In this document: positions 43,564-52,163 of the stretch, piece after piece
Layout of the letters: every line of letters starts with the position of its first letter
Numbering within the stretch: the first letter of the stretch is position 1
DNA from: Hymenobacter aquaticus
Lineage (GTDB): Bacteria; Bacteroidota; Bacteroidia; Cytophagales; Hymenobacteraceae
Direction: 5' to 3'
DNA length: 64,000 bases
Assembly: GCF_004765605.1 (NCBI RefSeq)
Contig: NZ_SRLC01000001.1
Span: 620,001 to 684,000 of the forward strand
Notes under the pieces: generated by a model
What the model was told of the DNA's origin: nothing
What the model saw: the letters and a program-made list of their open reading frames with translations, nothing else
Database searches by the model: none
Translations under genes and position numbers: made by a program

Positions 43564-45309
43564 ATGAATCAAGCAACTCGTCCGGCCTTCCTCACTGTGC
43601 TGCTGTTCTGGCTTATCAGCCTGAGCATGCTGACAACGGCGTGCAGCCAGGATCAACAAGACAAAATACAGGATGCCCTACCCGGCGGCTTAACCGCGGC
43701 CGGGGGCGCGCAGCCTACGCTCGACAGCACCTACGTCATCCGGGCTATGAATGCCGAGCCGGCCTTCAAAGACCAGCTGGAGTGGGGCAAGAAATTCTAC
43801 CGGGAGCGGGACTACCGCCTGGGGTGGTTTCGGAATCATGAGCTGGTGCCCCAGGCCAAAACCCTGCTCAGCGTCATCAACAAAGCGGCGGATGAGGGCC
43901 TGGACCCGAAGGATTATAAGGTGAAGGACTTCGACAAGCTCTTCGCCGAATTTGAAAAATCAAAGTCTGACTCCACCAAGCGCAATGCGCTGGAAAAACA
44001 GATAGATGTCGCGCTGTCAGGGACTTACTTTAACTGGGCTTCCGATTTTTATCGGGGCACGGTAAACCCGCGCGAAGTAAAAAGCATCGACTGGAACGTC
44101 AAGCGCAACAAAATCAAGCTGCACAAGGCGCTGATGACCATCCTCAAGGAGCGGGAAAGTACCTATCCGTACTACGAGTTTGAGCCCCTGCACCCCGAGT
44201 ATGACCGGCTGAAAAAGGTACTGGCCGACTACCGCGCCCTGCAACGCAACGGGGGGTGGCCAACGCTGCCGGCTACCACGAAGCTCAAGCCCGGCGAGAC
44301 TTCCGCCGCCGTGCCGCTGCTGCGCCAGCGCCTGTTGGGCGGCGAGCCGACGGCCCCCGCCCAGCCCGCTGCTACCCCGGTACAGGCTACGGCCAACACC
44401 ACTCCGGCCGCGGCGCCCGCGGCAAAATACGAGGGTGAGCTGGTCGCGGCGGTAAAGGAGTTTCAGGAGTTGAACGGCCTGAAGGCCGACGGCATCGTGA
44501 GCGGCGAAACGCTGAAGGCCCTGAACATTCCCGTCTCGGCCCGCATCGATCAGGTCATTCTGAACATGGAGCGCTGGCGCTGGATTCCCAAAAAATTTGA
44601 GGCGAGTTACCTGCTCGTTAACATTCCGGACTACAAGCTGCACGTCATCGAGAACAACAAGGAAGTTTTCGACATGCGGGTTATCGTCGGCAAGACCCTG
44701 AACGCAACGCCGGTGTTCAGCGACAAGATGGAGTACGTGGTCCTGTCGCCTTACTGGAACGTGCCGTGGAGCATCATCGACAAGGAGCTGAGGTCGAAGC
44801 TGGCTAACAACCCGTCGTACCTGGACCGGCTCGATATGGAAGTGGTGAAGGGCTACGGCAAGAAAGCCGTGGCTGTCGACCCGAGTTCCATCGACTGGGC
44901 GAGCATCAAGCAGGAGACCTTCAAGTATACCGTGCGCCGTCGGCCCGGCCCGAAGAACGACCTGGGGGAGGTGAAGTTTATCTTCCCCAACTCTAACGAC
45001 GTCTACCTGCACGACACCCCGCACGACGAGCTGTTCAGCCAGGCCAAGCGCGGCTTTAGCCACGGCTGCGTTCGGGTGGCTGAGCCCCTGAAGCTGGCCG
45101 AGTACCTGCTGCGCGACAAGCCCGGCTGGGACATGCAGACCATTCAGGATACCATTGCCAACCGCAAGGAAAAGTACGTGGCCCTGAAGGAGACGCTGCC
45201 GGTATACCTGGTGTACTTCACGGCCTGGGTGGACGACGCCGGCCGGGTACACTTCCGGGATGATATCTACAATCACGACAAGGCGCTGGCGCGCGAGTAT
45301 TTCAACTAG
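43564..45309 (+). CDS. L,D-transpeptidase lipoprotein (YcbB/LdtD-like)
   Basis: A protein of 581 residues. A lipoprotein signal peptide ends at LTTAC. A scaffold domain follows, then a peptidoglycan-binding-like stretch (EFQELNGLKADGIVSGETLKALNI), and a C-terminal YkuD domain with HDTPHD and the active site FSHGCVRV (catalytic Cys). It would form 3-3 cross-links in peptidoglycan or attach proteins to it. An in-frame extension to 43435 precedes the signal peptide, so the ATG at 43564 is used. A strong terminator follows the stop. Confidence 0.92.
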   Translation: MNQATRPAFLTVLLFWLISLSMLTTACSQDQQDKIQDALPGGLTAAGGAQPTLDSTYVIRAMNAEPAFKDQLEWGKKFYRERDYRLGWFRNHELVPQAKTLLSVINKAADEGLDPKDYKVKDFDKLFAEFEKSKSDSTKRNALEKQIDVALSGTYFNWASDFYRGTVNPREVKSIDWNVKRNKIKLHKALMTILKERESTYPYYEFEPLHPEYDRLKKVLADYRALQRNGGWPTLPATTKLKPGETSAAVPLLRQRLLGGEPTAPAQPAATPVQATANTTPAAAPAAKYEGELVAAVKEFQELNGLKADGIVSGETLKALNIPVSARIDQVILNMERWRWIPKKFEASYLLVNIPDYKLHVIENNKEVFDMRVIVGKTLNATPVFSDKMEYVVLSPYWNVPWSIIDKELRSKLANNPSYLDRLDMEVVKGYGKKAVAVDPSSIDWASIKQETFKYTVRRRPGPKNDLGEVKFIFPNSNDVYLHDTPHDELFSQAKRGFSHGCVRVAEPLKLAEYLLRDKPGWDMQTIQDTIANRKEKYVALKETLPVYLVYFTAWVDDAGRVHFRDDIYNHDKALAREYFN

Positions 45310-45345
45310 CTTCTACTCCTTCCTTCTACTCTCGTGAGGGGATAG

Positions 45346-45386
45346 AAAACGGGCCACCGGCAAAAGCCGGGTGGCCCGTTTTTTTA
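45346..45386 (+). terminator. Terminator of the L,D-transpeptidase gene
   Basis: Stem AAAACGGGCCACC/GGGTGGCCCGTTTT followed by a T run, 37 bases after the stop. Confidence 0.85.
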
Positions 45387-45555
45387 TGGGTTCGCCCTAC
45401 CCATCCAGCCCCAAGGTCGGGGCCGCTTCTCTGGAATAATCTAGAGCGCAAATGCCACCAACGAGGCGCTGTGGCCCAGCCCTGCCGCCGAAGAGAGATG
45501 CTGTACTGGACCGGAGGCAAAACTGAACGACGAGTACGAGTGAGGAGAACTCAGA

Positions 45556-45650
45556 TTACAATTGTTTTACAATTGTAATTCATGCATAAGTTAGCAATAT
45601 GTATTATTACAAAAGTAACCAGTAGTGCACGCGGTTATTTACAACTGTAA
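45556..45650. promoter_or_regulatory. Array of four TTAC-N4-GTAA palindromes
   Basis: Sites at 45556 (TTACAATTGTTT, 10 of 12), 45567 (TTACAATTGTAA, perfect), 45607 (TTACAAAAGTAA) and 45639 (TTACAACTGTAA). The first two are 11 bp apart, about one helical turn. They lie 40-160 bases upstream of an XRE-family gene and are good candidate operators for it. Confidence 0.6.
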
Positions 45651-45688
45651 TTGAGTCTAAGAATAGCGCTACAGCCCTATATCTTTCG

Positions 45689-45696
45689 TAGATTTG
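45689..45696 (+). promoter_or_regulatory. -7 promoter box TAGATTTG for the XRE regulator
   Basis: A perfect TAnnTTTG element 21 bases before the regulator's start codon. The nearest candidate operator (45639-45650) lies where a bound repressor could block polymerase. Confidence 0.55.
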
Positions 45697-45717
45697 TTAA
45701 TTCATTTCCTGTTGCCC

Positions 45718-46320
45718 ATGGTTGAGCGTATTCGAACTCTTTTGCAAGCCCGGCAGCTGAGCCCCACTCAGTTTGCGGATGCTATTGGAGTTGCGCGCCC
45801 GATTGTAAGTCACATTCTGAGCGGCCGCAACAAACCCAGCTTGGAGGTGGTCCAGAAAGTCATCGGGGCCTTCCCTGATTTGTCGCTGCCGTGGCTGTTG
45901 AGTGGGATTGGACCTATGATAGCCAATTCCGGCCCTGTAGCGCCCGCTGTGACTGCTGAAGCTCCACTACCCACTAAGGCCAGTGCAGGCCAGGAGGCGC
46001 CTGTAAAACGCCCTCGTACGGCCCCGGCTGCTCCTGCCTCTCCCGCGCCGGGCAGCAAGGCAGTCGAGCCCGCGCCGCCGCCAGCTGAAAGTGAACCAGA
46101 GTTGCTACCAGCCCCGGCCAGAACCAACCCAACGGAATACACTCCGCCGCCCACGCCAATTCCGGCCGCAGCAGCAGTGGCCCAGACTGGTGGGCAGAGC
46201 GCCCAGGCCCCTGCCGGGCTCGATACGTCGGTGCTGGCTTTCGCCGAGCCCGGCAAGAAGATCAGGCGCATCGTCATCTTTTACCAGGACGGCACCTTCG
46301 CTGACTATCAGCCGGAATAG
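45718..46320 (+). CDS. XRE-family helix-turn-helix regulator with Pro/Ala-rich linker
   Basis: A protein of 200 residues. The N-terminal 60 residues are an XRE helix-turn-helix (LSPTQFADAIGVARPIVSHILSGRNKPSLEVVQKV). A disordered linker of about 110 residues rich in Pro, Ala and Glu follows, then a short conserved C-terminal module (GKKIRRIVIFYQDGTFADYQPE). The last part is unlike effector domains I know. The upstream palindromes suggest autoregulation. The ATG at 45718 is used; in-frame codons upstream run into the promoter. Confidence 0.88.
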   Translation: MVERIRTLLQARQLSPTQFADAIGVARPIVSHILSGRNKPSLEVVQKVIGAFPDLSLPWLLSGIGPMIANSGPVAPAVTAEAPLPTKASAGQEAPVKRPRTAPAAPASPAPGSKAVEPAPPPAESEPELLPAPARTNPTEYTPPPTPIPAAAAVAQTGGQSAQAPAGLDTSVLAFAEPGKKIRRIVIFYQDGTFADYQPE

Positions 46321-46996
46321 GAATAGATAGGGTGTGGTAGACTAGTGCAATTTGGCAGATTTCGTAAACAGCTCCATTACAGCACAGGTAACGATGCTGT
46401 GGATGCAGTGTTCGATTGACTATACATTCTCGATAGAAGCACGGATTATTCATAGATAAAATCTTGCTAAATATTATTAGCAAGGTTGTGCTTGTGTTTT
46501 TTATAAGTATTCGTTAGTCAGAATAGTTACAGGGTTTTGTTGAAGTTTGAGTTGTTGTAAAAGCGCGAATTTTTGTCTTGCCCTGATAAGTGAATTTAGT
46601 TCTATATCAGCCAAATGCTTGACGCTGGACGTTGCCGGCAGGATAAACGCCTGTAATTGCTAAGGCAGTTGACACTGACTTGCCTGGTTAAAAGCCAATT
46701 TTTCTTTACACCAACACCGCTAATGAATTTAGCGCGTTAGTGGACCGTACCTGCCCCCGCTGGGGCGGCCATAAAATAGTTGCTGGTTGAGAACGGCGGG
46801 GCGTTGATGGGCAACAGCCAGAGTTTCTTTTGTTATCAAATGTAACAAAGCTTGTGCCGGCCCTCCTAGTGAAAGCTGGCAGCGGAATGATGTTACGTTT
46901 GTAACAAGTAGTGTCGCTGGCAAGCGGCATAACCGACCTTGCAAGAGATACACTATAATGCTTGGCTGTTTTGGAGGTGGTGCTTACCTTTGAGCC
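46321..46996. other. 676-base AT-rich gap with inverted repeats
   Basis: No gene is supported before the small lipoprotein. Three inverted repeats are visible: CTTGCTAA/TTAGCAAG (46463-46484), TTTGTTA/TAACAAA (46829-46849), and TGTTACGTTTGTAACA (46891-46906). The last contains TTAC-N4-GTAA, the same pattern as the sites upstream of the XRE gene. Confidence 0.55.
46962..46992 (+). promoter_or_regulatory. Full promoter TTG-N20-TACCTTTG
   Basis: TTG at 46962-46964, exactly 20 bases, then TACCTTTG at 46985-46992, which ends four bases before the ATG at 46997. It is the clearest promoter in the window for a protein gene and the same spacing as both tRNA-Asp promoters. Confidence 0.75.
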
Positions 46997-47164
46997 ATGA
47001 AAAAGTCCCGTCTGCTCTTCCTGTTCGCCGCCTGCGCCTCGTTGTTCCTTTCTTCCTGCGAGCAAGCTCCTGACCCCGAGAAGGACCCAAGCGCCGATGC
47101 TGCTTATAAGCGGAACCACCGCTCCGAACTGTACCGCGAAGCTCAGCGCAGCAACCCTCAGTAG
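46997..47164 (+). CDS. Small lipoprotein of 55 residues
   Basis: Not recognised by homology. The N terminus is a typical lipoprotein signal (positively charged MKKSR, a hydrophobic core, then SSC as the lipobox). The mature part is about 35 residues, polar and charged (PDPEKDPSADAAYKRNHRSELYREAQ). Support is strong for so short a gene: a complete promoter four bases upstream of ATG and a terminator after the stop. Membrane attachment and a role in the envelope are inferred; the transcript appears leaderless. Confidence 0.8.
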   Translation: MKKSRLLFLFAACASLFLSSCEQAPDPEKDPSADAAYKRNHRSELYREAQRSNPQ

Positions 47165-47220
47165 GTAGGCGTGCCGCTACCAGCGTAGCCAAGCTCAACT
47201 GTCCGCGTTCCGATCATACA

Positions 47221-47253
47221 AAAGCCCCGCCCGACTGCTGTCGGCGGGGCTTT
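47221..47253. terminator. Terminator between convergent genes
   Basis: Stem AAAGCCCCGCC/GGCGGGGCTTT with an 11-base loop, 57 bases after the lipoprotein stop and 32 bases past the end of the gene at 47285. Confidence 0.85.
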
Positions 47254-47284
47254 GGCATTTTCGCTGAGCTAGGCTTGAGCGGGC

Positions 47285-47773
47285 TCAGACCAGCACGGCC
47301 GAAACCTGAGGCGGCCGGGCACTAACCAAGTCGGCGGGAAGTTGCAGAGCGTTCAGCAGTTGGGTTTCCAGCAGTTGGGCCCAGGTTTGTAGGTACAGGA
47401 CCACATCATCGCGCTGGTTGTGCCGCAGGGCATTGCGTCGCTCAAAGGGAATAGCCGCGCGAATAGCAGGGTCGGAGAGCTTTTCTAAGTGGGTCAGGTC
47501 GCTGCGGGAAAAGCCCAGGGCCAGCATTTCGTCGATGGTTTCATCGATGGGCAGGCCGCTGGTGGGGCAGTAGTCGAGCAGCTGCCGCTCCCAGTCGCCG
47601 TAGCGCTGCATGGCCCGGCTGTGAATCTCGGCTTTGGTCAGGTGGGTTACGGTTTGGGCCAGATGACCACAGTTGCAGCTACCCATGTGCCCCCACTGGT
47701 AGGGCGCTTGCGTAGCGAGGCGCTGGGCAGTGTCGCGCAGGGCCTGAATGACAGGGAATGTGCTGAGAGCCAT
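47285..47773 (-). CDS. Conserved hypothetical protein
   Basis: A protein of 162 residues with no recognised domain. It is mainly helical; it contains GSCNCGHLAQTVT near residue 32, a possible metal or cluster site with two Cys and a His, and LPIDETIDEMLALGFSRSDLTHLEKLSD in mid-protein. No signal peptide or membrane helix is seen. It stands alone with a terminator downstream. Confidence 0.75.
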   Translation of the reverse strand: MALSTFPVIQALRDTAQRLATQAPYQWGHMGSCNCGHLAQTVTHLTKAEIHSRAMQRYGDWERQLLDYCPTSGLPIDETIDEMLALGFSRSDLTHLEKLSDPAIRAAIPFERRNALRHNQRDDVVLYLQTWAQLLETQLLNALQLPADLVSARPPQVSAVLV

Positions 47774-47957
47774 ACAAAACAGAATTAGACGGGGAATACA
47801 GAGTCAGCGCCAACGGCTGCTATCATAAGCCACGAACCACTTTTTTTGTTTCAACCCAGGACCCACCGCGCTATTTCCGCGTCCACTGTCTGCCACCAAC
47901 AGCTATACTTGCGGCGTAAGGGCGTAAGAATGCTGGCACCCGACTGGCCAGAAACCG

Positions 47958-47993
47958 AACCGGCGCCCTGAACCACGATTCAGGACGCCGGTT
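47958..47993 (-). terminator. Terminator hairpin of the RhlE-like gene
   Basis: Arms 47958-47972 and 47979-47993 pair at 14 of 15 positions with a six-base loop, downstream of the helicase stop on the minus strand. Confidence 0.7.
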
Positions 47994-48021
47994 GGCTAAG
48001 AAAACCAGTTTTTACGGGGTG

Positions 48022-49482
48022 CTACCGGCCGTTGCCGTCGCCGCGGAAGCGGCGGCGCTGCCCGCCGCCACCGCCCGAGGTGCTGCTGCCGCCGCCAGCG
48101 GGGCGGCCGCCGGCCGGGCGGTTGGCATTGGCGGAGGTAGAACGGCCGCCGCTGGCCGCCGCTGGCCGCTCACTCCGACCGGAACCGTTGCCAGCACCTC
48201 GGCCTGAGCCCTGAGCGCTGCCGCCCGCCGGCCGCGGGGCCCGGGCCTCCTGACCCCGTCCGGGGCGCGGGGCGCGGCCCGCCGGACCTTTGGGCCGCTG
48301 GATAGCCGGGCCACCGCTGAGCGGCACCGGTACCACGAACACGCTGAAATAGGGGTGGTCAGAAACTACCGGAATCTGTCGGCGAATCAGCTTCTGGATA
48401 TCCTGCAGGTAGGCCCGCTCTTCCTCGTCGCAGAACGACAGGGCGACGCCGTCGGCACCGGCGCGGCCGGTGCGGCCAATGCGGTGCACGTAGGTTTCGG
48501 GCTCGTTGGGAATTTCGTAGTTGATAACGTGGGTCAGCTCGTCCACGTCGATGCCGCGGGCGGCAATGTCGGTGGCGACCAGCACGCGGGTGCTGCCGGC
48601 TTTGAAGTTGGACAAGGCCCGCTGCCGGTGGTTCTGGGACTTGTTGCCGTGGATGGCTTCGGCCGGAATGTTGGCCTTGGCCAGGGTCTTCACTACTTTG
48701 TCGGCCCCGTGCTTGGTGCGGGTAAACACCAGGACCCGCTTGATGCTCTTATCCTTCAGGATGTGCTCCAGCAACTCCGGCTTGTCGTTTTTCTGCACCA
48801 TGTACACCGATTGGGTAATGGTGTCGGCGGTGCTCGAAACGGGCGTCACGGCCACTTTCACCGGGTTCGGCTTCAGGATGGAGCCGGCCAGCTCCTGGAT
48901 GGCCCCGGGCATGGTAGCCGAGAAAAACAGCGTCTGGCGCGAAGCCGGCAGCTTGGGCAGGATCCGCTTGATGTCGTTGATAAAGCCCATGTCGAGCATG
49001 CGGTCCGCCTCATCGAGCACGAATACTTCGATGTGGCGCAGGTCCACGAAGCCCTGGTTCATCAAATCCAGCAGGCGGCCGGGCGTGGCAATGAGGACTT
49101 CCACGCCGCGCTTCAGGGCGTTGGTCTGGGGCAGTTGGCCCACGCCGCCGAAAATGACGGTGTGGCGCAGGGGCAGGTGCCGGCCATAGGCCGCGAAGCT
49201 TTCCCCGATCTGGATGGCCAGCTCGCGGGTGGGCGTGAGCACCATGCAGCGGATGCGGGAGTGGGAGTGGTTTTCCAGCTTGGCCGTCTGCGTCAGAATC
49301 TGCAGGATCGGCACGGTGAAGGCCGCGGTTTTGCCGGTGCCGGTTTGGGCCACCCCCAACAGGTCGCGCCCGTCGAGCACGTGCGGAATGGCTTGCTGCT
49401 GAATGGGGGTGGGGGTGGTGTAGCCTTCCTCGTGCAGGGCACGCAGGATGGGCGGAATAAGATTGAGTTCGTCGAACGTCAT
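48022..49482 (-). CDS. DEAD-box RNA helicase, RhlE-like
   Basis: A protein of 486 residues. Q-motif [11 protein letters not shown], Walker [19 protein letters not shown] box [15 protein letters not shown], and [10 protein letters not shown] are all present. The tail of about 100 residues is rich in Gly, Arg, Ser and Pro and is probably disordered and RNA-binding. This is the RhlE subgroup of ribosome-assembly and RNA-decay helicases, distinct from the CsdA-like helicase at 20224. The ATG at 49482 is used because upstream codons are not conserved. Confidence 0.93.
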   Translation of the reverse strand: MTFDELNLIPPILRALHEEGYTTPTPIQQQAIPHVLDGRDLLGVAQTGTGKTAAFTVPILQILTQTAKLENHSHSRIRCMVLTPTRELAIQIGESFAAYGRHLPLRHTVIFGGVGQLPQTNALKRGVEVLIATPGRLLDLMNQGFVDLRHIEVFVLDEADRMLDMGFINDIKRILPKLPASRQTLFFSATMPGAIQELAGSILKPNPVKVAVTPVSSTADTITQSVYMVQKNDKPELLEHILKDKSIKRVLVFTRTKHGADKVVKTLAKANIPAEAIHGNKSQNHRQRALSNFKAGSTRVLVATDIAARGIDVDELTHVINYEIPNEPETYVHRIGRTGRAGADGVALSFCDEEERAYLQDIQKLIRRQIPVVSDHPYFSVFVVPVPLSGGPAIQRPKGPAGRAPRPGRGQEARAPRPAGGSAQGSGRGAGNGSGRSERPAAASGGRSTSANANRPAGGRPAGGGSSTSGGGGGQRRRFRGDGNGR

Positions 49483-49701
49483 CAGAAAGGAAATGGAAAA
49501 GAAGAAAGGCCGCGGCACAACTTGAAACGGCCGGTGCAGCCTTTTTCTAGAAGCAGGCTGCGGGGTAGGCGTAAGAAACTTGGCGGAGAAAAGAAACTCC
49601 GGCCCCGGCCAAGCGGGAAACAACCGGAAGCGTATAAGGCAGGCGGCGCGCCAGCGGTTCTACGCGCCGAACAACGAAAAAGCCACTAATCTTACCTGTG
49701 T

Positions 49702-50214
49702 ATGAATGTCACCGACCGTAAACTTCTCTACGATGGCCACTACAAACTTAGTCAATTGCTGGTGCAGACGGGCGGCAAGCAGCTCAAGCGGGAACGATTC
49801 GAGCCCGGCAATGCCGTAGCGGCCCTGGTGTACGACACCCAAAAGCAGCGCTACCTCTTCGTACGGCAGTTCCGCATCGGCTCCGAGTCGGAGCTGCTGG
49901 AAATCCCGGCCGGCATGCTCGACAAGGAAGGCGAGAAGCCGGAAGAGGCCATGCGGCGCGAAATCCAGGAGGAGCTGGGCTACCAGGTCGATAAGCTCAC
50001 CTACATCACCAACGTGTACTCGTCGCCCGGCGGCAGCGCCGAACAGATCTGGCTCTACTACGCCGAGGTAAGCCACCAAACCGGCCCCGGCGGGGGCGCC
50101 ATCGACGAAGATGAGAACATCGAGGTGGTGGCGCTCCGCTACGACGAGCTGGCCGCCGAGCCCTGGCAGGACGCCAAAACGCTGATTGCCGTGCAGTGGG
50201 TGCAGCTGCGCTGA
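49702..50214 (+). CDS. Nudix hydrolase, GDP-mannose/ADP-ribose pyrophosphatase-like
   Basis: A protein of 170 residues. The Nudix box spans about residues 71-94 (AGMLDKEGEKPEEAMRREIQEELGY), with REIQEE supplying the metal-binding Glu residues. The spacing between the first Gly and Glu is one residue longer than the usual G-x5-E. VRQFR before it and SPGGSAEQIWLYYA after it are typical of the NudK/ADP-ribose pyrophosphatase group. The nucleotide-sugar substrate is not decidable from sequence. Confidence 0.9.
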   Translation: MNVTDRKLLYDGHYKLSQLLVQTGGKQLKRERFEPGNAVAALVYDTQKQRYLFVRQFRIGSESELLEIPAGMLDKEGEKPEEAMRREIQEELGYQVDKLTYITNVYSSPGGSAEQIWLYYAEVSHQTGPGGGAIDEDENIEVVALRYDELAAEPWQDAKTLIAVQWVQLR

Positions 50215-50258
50215 GCAACCCGCAAAAACGAGGCTTTTACCATTTGTGAAAGCCGGAT

Positions 50259-50303
50259 AATAAGAAGCCTGATGAGGAGTCAACCCTCATCAGGCTTCTT
50301 ATT
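50259..50303. terminator. Terminator with 19-bp perfect stem
   Basis: Arms 50259-50277 and 50285-50303 are exact reverse complements with a seven-base loop, between the convergent Nudix gene and the gene at 50319. Confidence 0.88.
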
Positions 50304-50318
50304 TACTCGCCAGGCGCG

Positions 50319-50870
50319 CTACTGAGCGTTAATAACGTACTCGAAGTCTTGCTTTAGCTTGGCGTCGGTAATAATCAGCGTCAGGGGCTGGGGCGCGTCC
50401 ACTTTTACAAATGGAATAACCCGCTCGCTCTTGTACTGGTCCTGATTCCAGAACCGGCCGGTGCCGGCGGTCAGGGTTTGGGTGAATACTTCCTTGCCGT
50501 CTTTGGTCGAGGCCTTCAACGACAGGGCCGAGGGGTCGGCATTCTGAGCGCCCCGGCGGTACATGGTTACCTGCAGCTCGCCGCCGGGCGGCAGGTTCTT
50601 AAAGCGGCGCTGGTAGGTGCTGTCGGCCCAGCGGTTCATCTCGCGCATGGCGTTCAGGGCCGTTACCAGCTCGGTGTAAGGCCGGTAGGCCACGCGGGTC
50701 ATGGAAGCGTCTTTTTGGGAGTCCTCATCCGTGTTTTTCGTCACGTTGAGCACCAAGGCGCACTCTTCGTCCTTCTTGGGCCGCATGTAGCGCTTGCGCT
50801 CCGGCGTAACCATCTGGGCAGAAGCGGCAAAGGAAGAAAGAAGGGTAATGAGCAGGAAAAGCTTTTTCAT
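50319..50870 (-). CDS. Secreted protein of unknown function
   Basis: A protein of 183 residues with a clear signal peptide (MKKLFLLITLLSSFAASAQ, cleaved after SAQ or nearby). The mature part is mixed alpha/beta with no recognised domain; the C-terminal half (SLSLKASTKDGKEVFTQTL..., KVDAPQPLTLIITDAKLKQDF) looks like a beta-sandwich. An in-frame GTG 36 bases upstream exists, but the signal peptide begins at 50870. A TACCTTTG box lies at 50914-50921. Confidence 0.78.
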   Translation of the reverse strand: MKKLFLLITLLSSFAASAQMVTPERKRYMRPKKDEECALVLNVTKNTDEDSQKDASMTRVAYRPYTELVTALNAMREMNRWADSTYQRRFKNLPPGGELQVTMYRRGAQNADPSALSLKASTKDGKEVFTQTLTAGTGRFWNQDQYKSERVIPFVKVDAPQPLTLIITDAKLKQDFEYVINAQ

Positions 50871-50913
50871 CAAGCAAATAAGGTAGTCGTGTCGTGGCCC
50901 GGCCACTGTGGGG

Positions 50914-50921
50914 CAAAGGTA
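50914..50921 (-). promoter_or_regulatory. -7 promoter box TACCTTTG
   Basis: A perfect TAnnTTTG element on the minus strand, 43 bases before the secreted protein's start codon at 50870. Confidence 0.55.
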
Positions 50922-51060
50922 CGCAAGTGTCAGACAGCAGCCAGCGCGGCTTCGTTCAACCCCGGCCCTGAAACGACGCAGCCCAGGAATCGGAAGACCA
51001 AGCGCAACCAGGATGATCGGGCGTGTCTGCGGCTAGGCTCAAGCCGACGGCTAAAAAACG

Positions 51061-51094
51061 AAAAAGGCCCTTAGCGTAGCGCTAAGAGCCTTTT
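51061..51094 (-). terminator. Terminator of tRNA-Asp copy 1
   Basis: Stem CTTAGCG/CGCTAAG extended by GC and A/T pairs, directly downstream of the tRNA in the minus direction. Confidence 0.75.
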
Positions 51095-51095
51095 G

Positions 51096-51169
51096 CGGTC
51101 CGGACGGGACTCGAACCCGCGACCTCCGCCGTGACAGGGCGGCATTCTAACCAACTGAACTACCGAACC
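51096..51169 (-). tRNA. tRNA-Asp (GTC), copy 1
   Basis: A 74-nt cloverleaf on the minus strand. The acceptor stem pairs GGTTCGG with CCGGACC, the anticodon loop reads CTGTCAC giving GTC (Asp), and the T loop is GGTTCGAGTCC. The CCA end is not encoded. Confidence 0.95.
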
Positions 51170-51211
51170 ATTTCCTTCCTGAAACGCCAGCTGCGTTCCG
51201 TTGAAGTGGTG

Positions 51212-51242
51212 CAAAAGTAGAACAGCTTTTTAGATTCCACAA
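51212..51242 (-). promoter_or_regulatory. tRNA-Asp promoter, copy 1
   Basis: On the minus strand: TTG at 51240-51242, exactly 20 bases, then TACTTTTG at 51212-51219, about 43 bases before the mature tRNA. Confidence 0.75.
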
Positions 51243-51373
51243 CACCAGCGCCATCTTTTGGCCGAAAAAAGTTCCTCGTTAGCCGTTTGTGCCTGGTTTT
51301 AAGCGACATTAATTTTTAGGCTAGCTACTGCTTTTTAGTCCGGCCCGAGCCAATCACGCCCGTAGAGAAGTCA

Positions 51374-51931
51374 TTAGCGCCGCCGTTCCAGCAAGACGAT
51401 GGGGTCGTCGTGGTAGGTGGTGCGGGCAAATTCCCGGAAGCCGAACTTGCCGGCCAGGCGCAGGGAGGCCTCGTTGCCCGGGTCGATGATGCAGGTGATG
51501 CGTTCAGCGGGCAGGTTGGCCTCGGCCCAGCCCAGGGCGGCCCGCAGCGCCTGGCTGGCGTAACCCCGGCCGTGCACGCGGGGCGACAGTACCCAGCCTG
51601 CTTCCGGCGTGCCGCTGATGGAAGGAGTAAGGTCGCGCTGAAAATCGAAGAAGCCTACGCCGCCGAGGTAGCGGCCGGTAGCTTTTTCCTCGATGGCCCA
51701 GGAGCCGTAGCCGAGCATGGCCCAGTGGCCCAGCTGGCCCAGCAGGCGGCGCCACACGTCTTCCCGGGAGTGGGGCTTATTACCCAGAAAGCGGTAAAAG
51801 TCGGGGTCAGTGTGCATGGCCGCGGCTTCGGGCAGGTCGCTGAGGCGGGGGCCGCGCAGCAGCAGGTCGGGTGTTTCGAGCAGCGGAACGATGGCGACTG
51901 GGGCCGGGAGCAGGCTTAGGGGAGGCTTCAT
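51374..51931 (-). CDS. GNAT N-acetyltransferase
   Basis: A protein of 185 residues of the RimJ/RimL-like GNAT group. LLLRGPRLSDLPEA at the N terminus, GVGFFDF, AGWVLSPRVHGRGYASQALRAALGWA (acetyl-CoA-binding R/Q-x-x-G-x-G/A region, here HGRGYA) and CIIDPGNEASLRLAGKFGFRE. It acetylates an amino group on a protein, antibiotic or metabolite. The gene lies between two tRNA-Asp genes in direct repeats. A TACTTTG box ends five bases before its ATG, which fits a leaderless mRNA. Confidence 0.92.
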   Translation of the reverse strand: MKPPLSLLPAPVAIVPLLETPDLLLRGPRLSDLPEAAAMHTDPDFYRFLGNKPHSREDVWRRLLGQLGHWAMLGYGSWAIEEKATGRYLGGVGFFDFQRDLTPSISGTPEAGWVLSPRVHGRGYASQALRAALGWAEANLPAERITCIIDPGNEASLRLAGKFGFREFARTTYHDDPIVLLERRR

Positions 51932-51981
51932 GGCGGCAAAGTAGCAAAAGTTGCGTACCGTTTTGGCGTCGCCCGAAAACG

Positions 51982-52015
51982 AAAAAGGCCCTTAGCGTAG
52001 CGCTAAGAGCCTTTT
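51982..52015 (-). terminator. Terminator of tRNA-Asp copy 2
   Basis: The same hairpin as for copy 1, just downstream of the tRNA in the minus direction. Confidence 0.75.
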
Positions 52016-52016
52016 G

Positions 52017-52090
52017 CGGTCCGGACGGGACTCGAACCCGCGACCTCCGCCGTGACAGGGCGGCATTCTAACCAACTGAACTACCGAACC
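52017..52090 (-). tRNA. tRNA-Asp (GTC), copy 2
   Basis: Identical in all 74 positions to copy 1, with the same GTC anticodon. Confidence 0.95.
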
Positions 52091-52132
52091 ATTTCCTTCC
52101 TGAAACGCCGGCTGCGTTCCGTTGAAGTGGTG

Positions 52133-52163
52133 CAAAAGTAGAAGGAGCTTTGGGATTACGCAA
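52133..52163 (-). promoter_or_regulatory. tRNA-Asp promoter, copy 2
   Basis: TTG at 52161-52163, 20 bases, then TACTTTTG at 52133-52140 on the minus strand. The spacing is kept although the intervening sequence has diverged from copy 1. Confidence 0.75.

Larger units (their letters stand above)
45387..45717. other. 331-base gap upstream of the XRE regulator
   Basis: No gene is supported. The second half is AT-rich and carries the palindrome array at 45556-45650 and a TAGATTTG promoter box. Confidence 0.5.
51055..51222. repeat. 168-bp direct repeat, copy 1, around tRNA-Asp
   Basis: Identical to 51976-52143 except one base (CCAGCTG against CCGGCTG). It holds the tRNA, its terminator and its -7 promoter box. 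Weaker similarity continues to 51317 at the same offset as in copy 2, so the ancestral duplication was at least 263 bases. Confidence 0.9.
51976..52143. repeat. 168-bp direct repeat, copy 2, around tRNA-Asp
   Basis: The second copy of 51055-51222, with one mismatch. Diverged similarity continues to about 52238. Confidence 0.9.

Noticed and set aside
46706..47119. Minus-strand open frame over the gap and the small lipoprotein
   Set aside because: No recognisable domain, and it would overlap the promoter and coding sequence of the better supported lipoprotein gene.
48040..48310. Repeat-like GC-rich stretch
   Set aside because: It is the disordered Gly/Arg-rich tail of the RhlE-like helicase, not a non-coding repeat.
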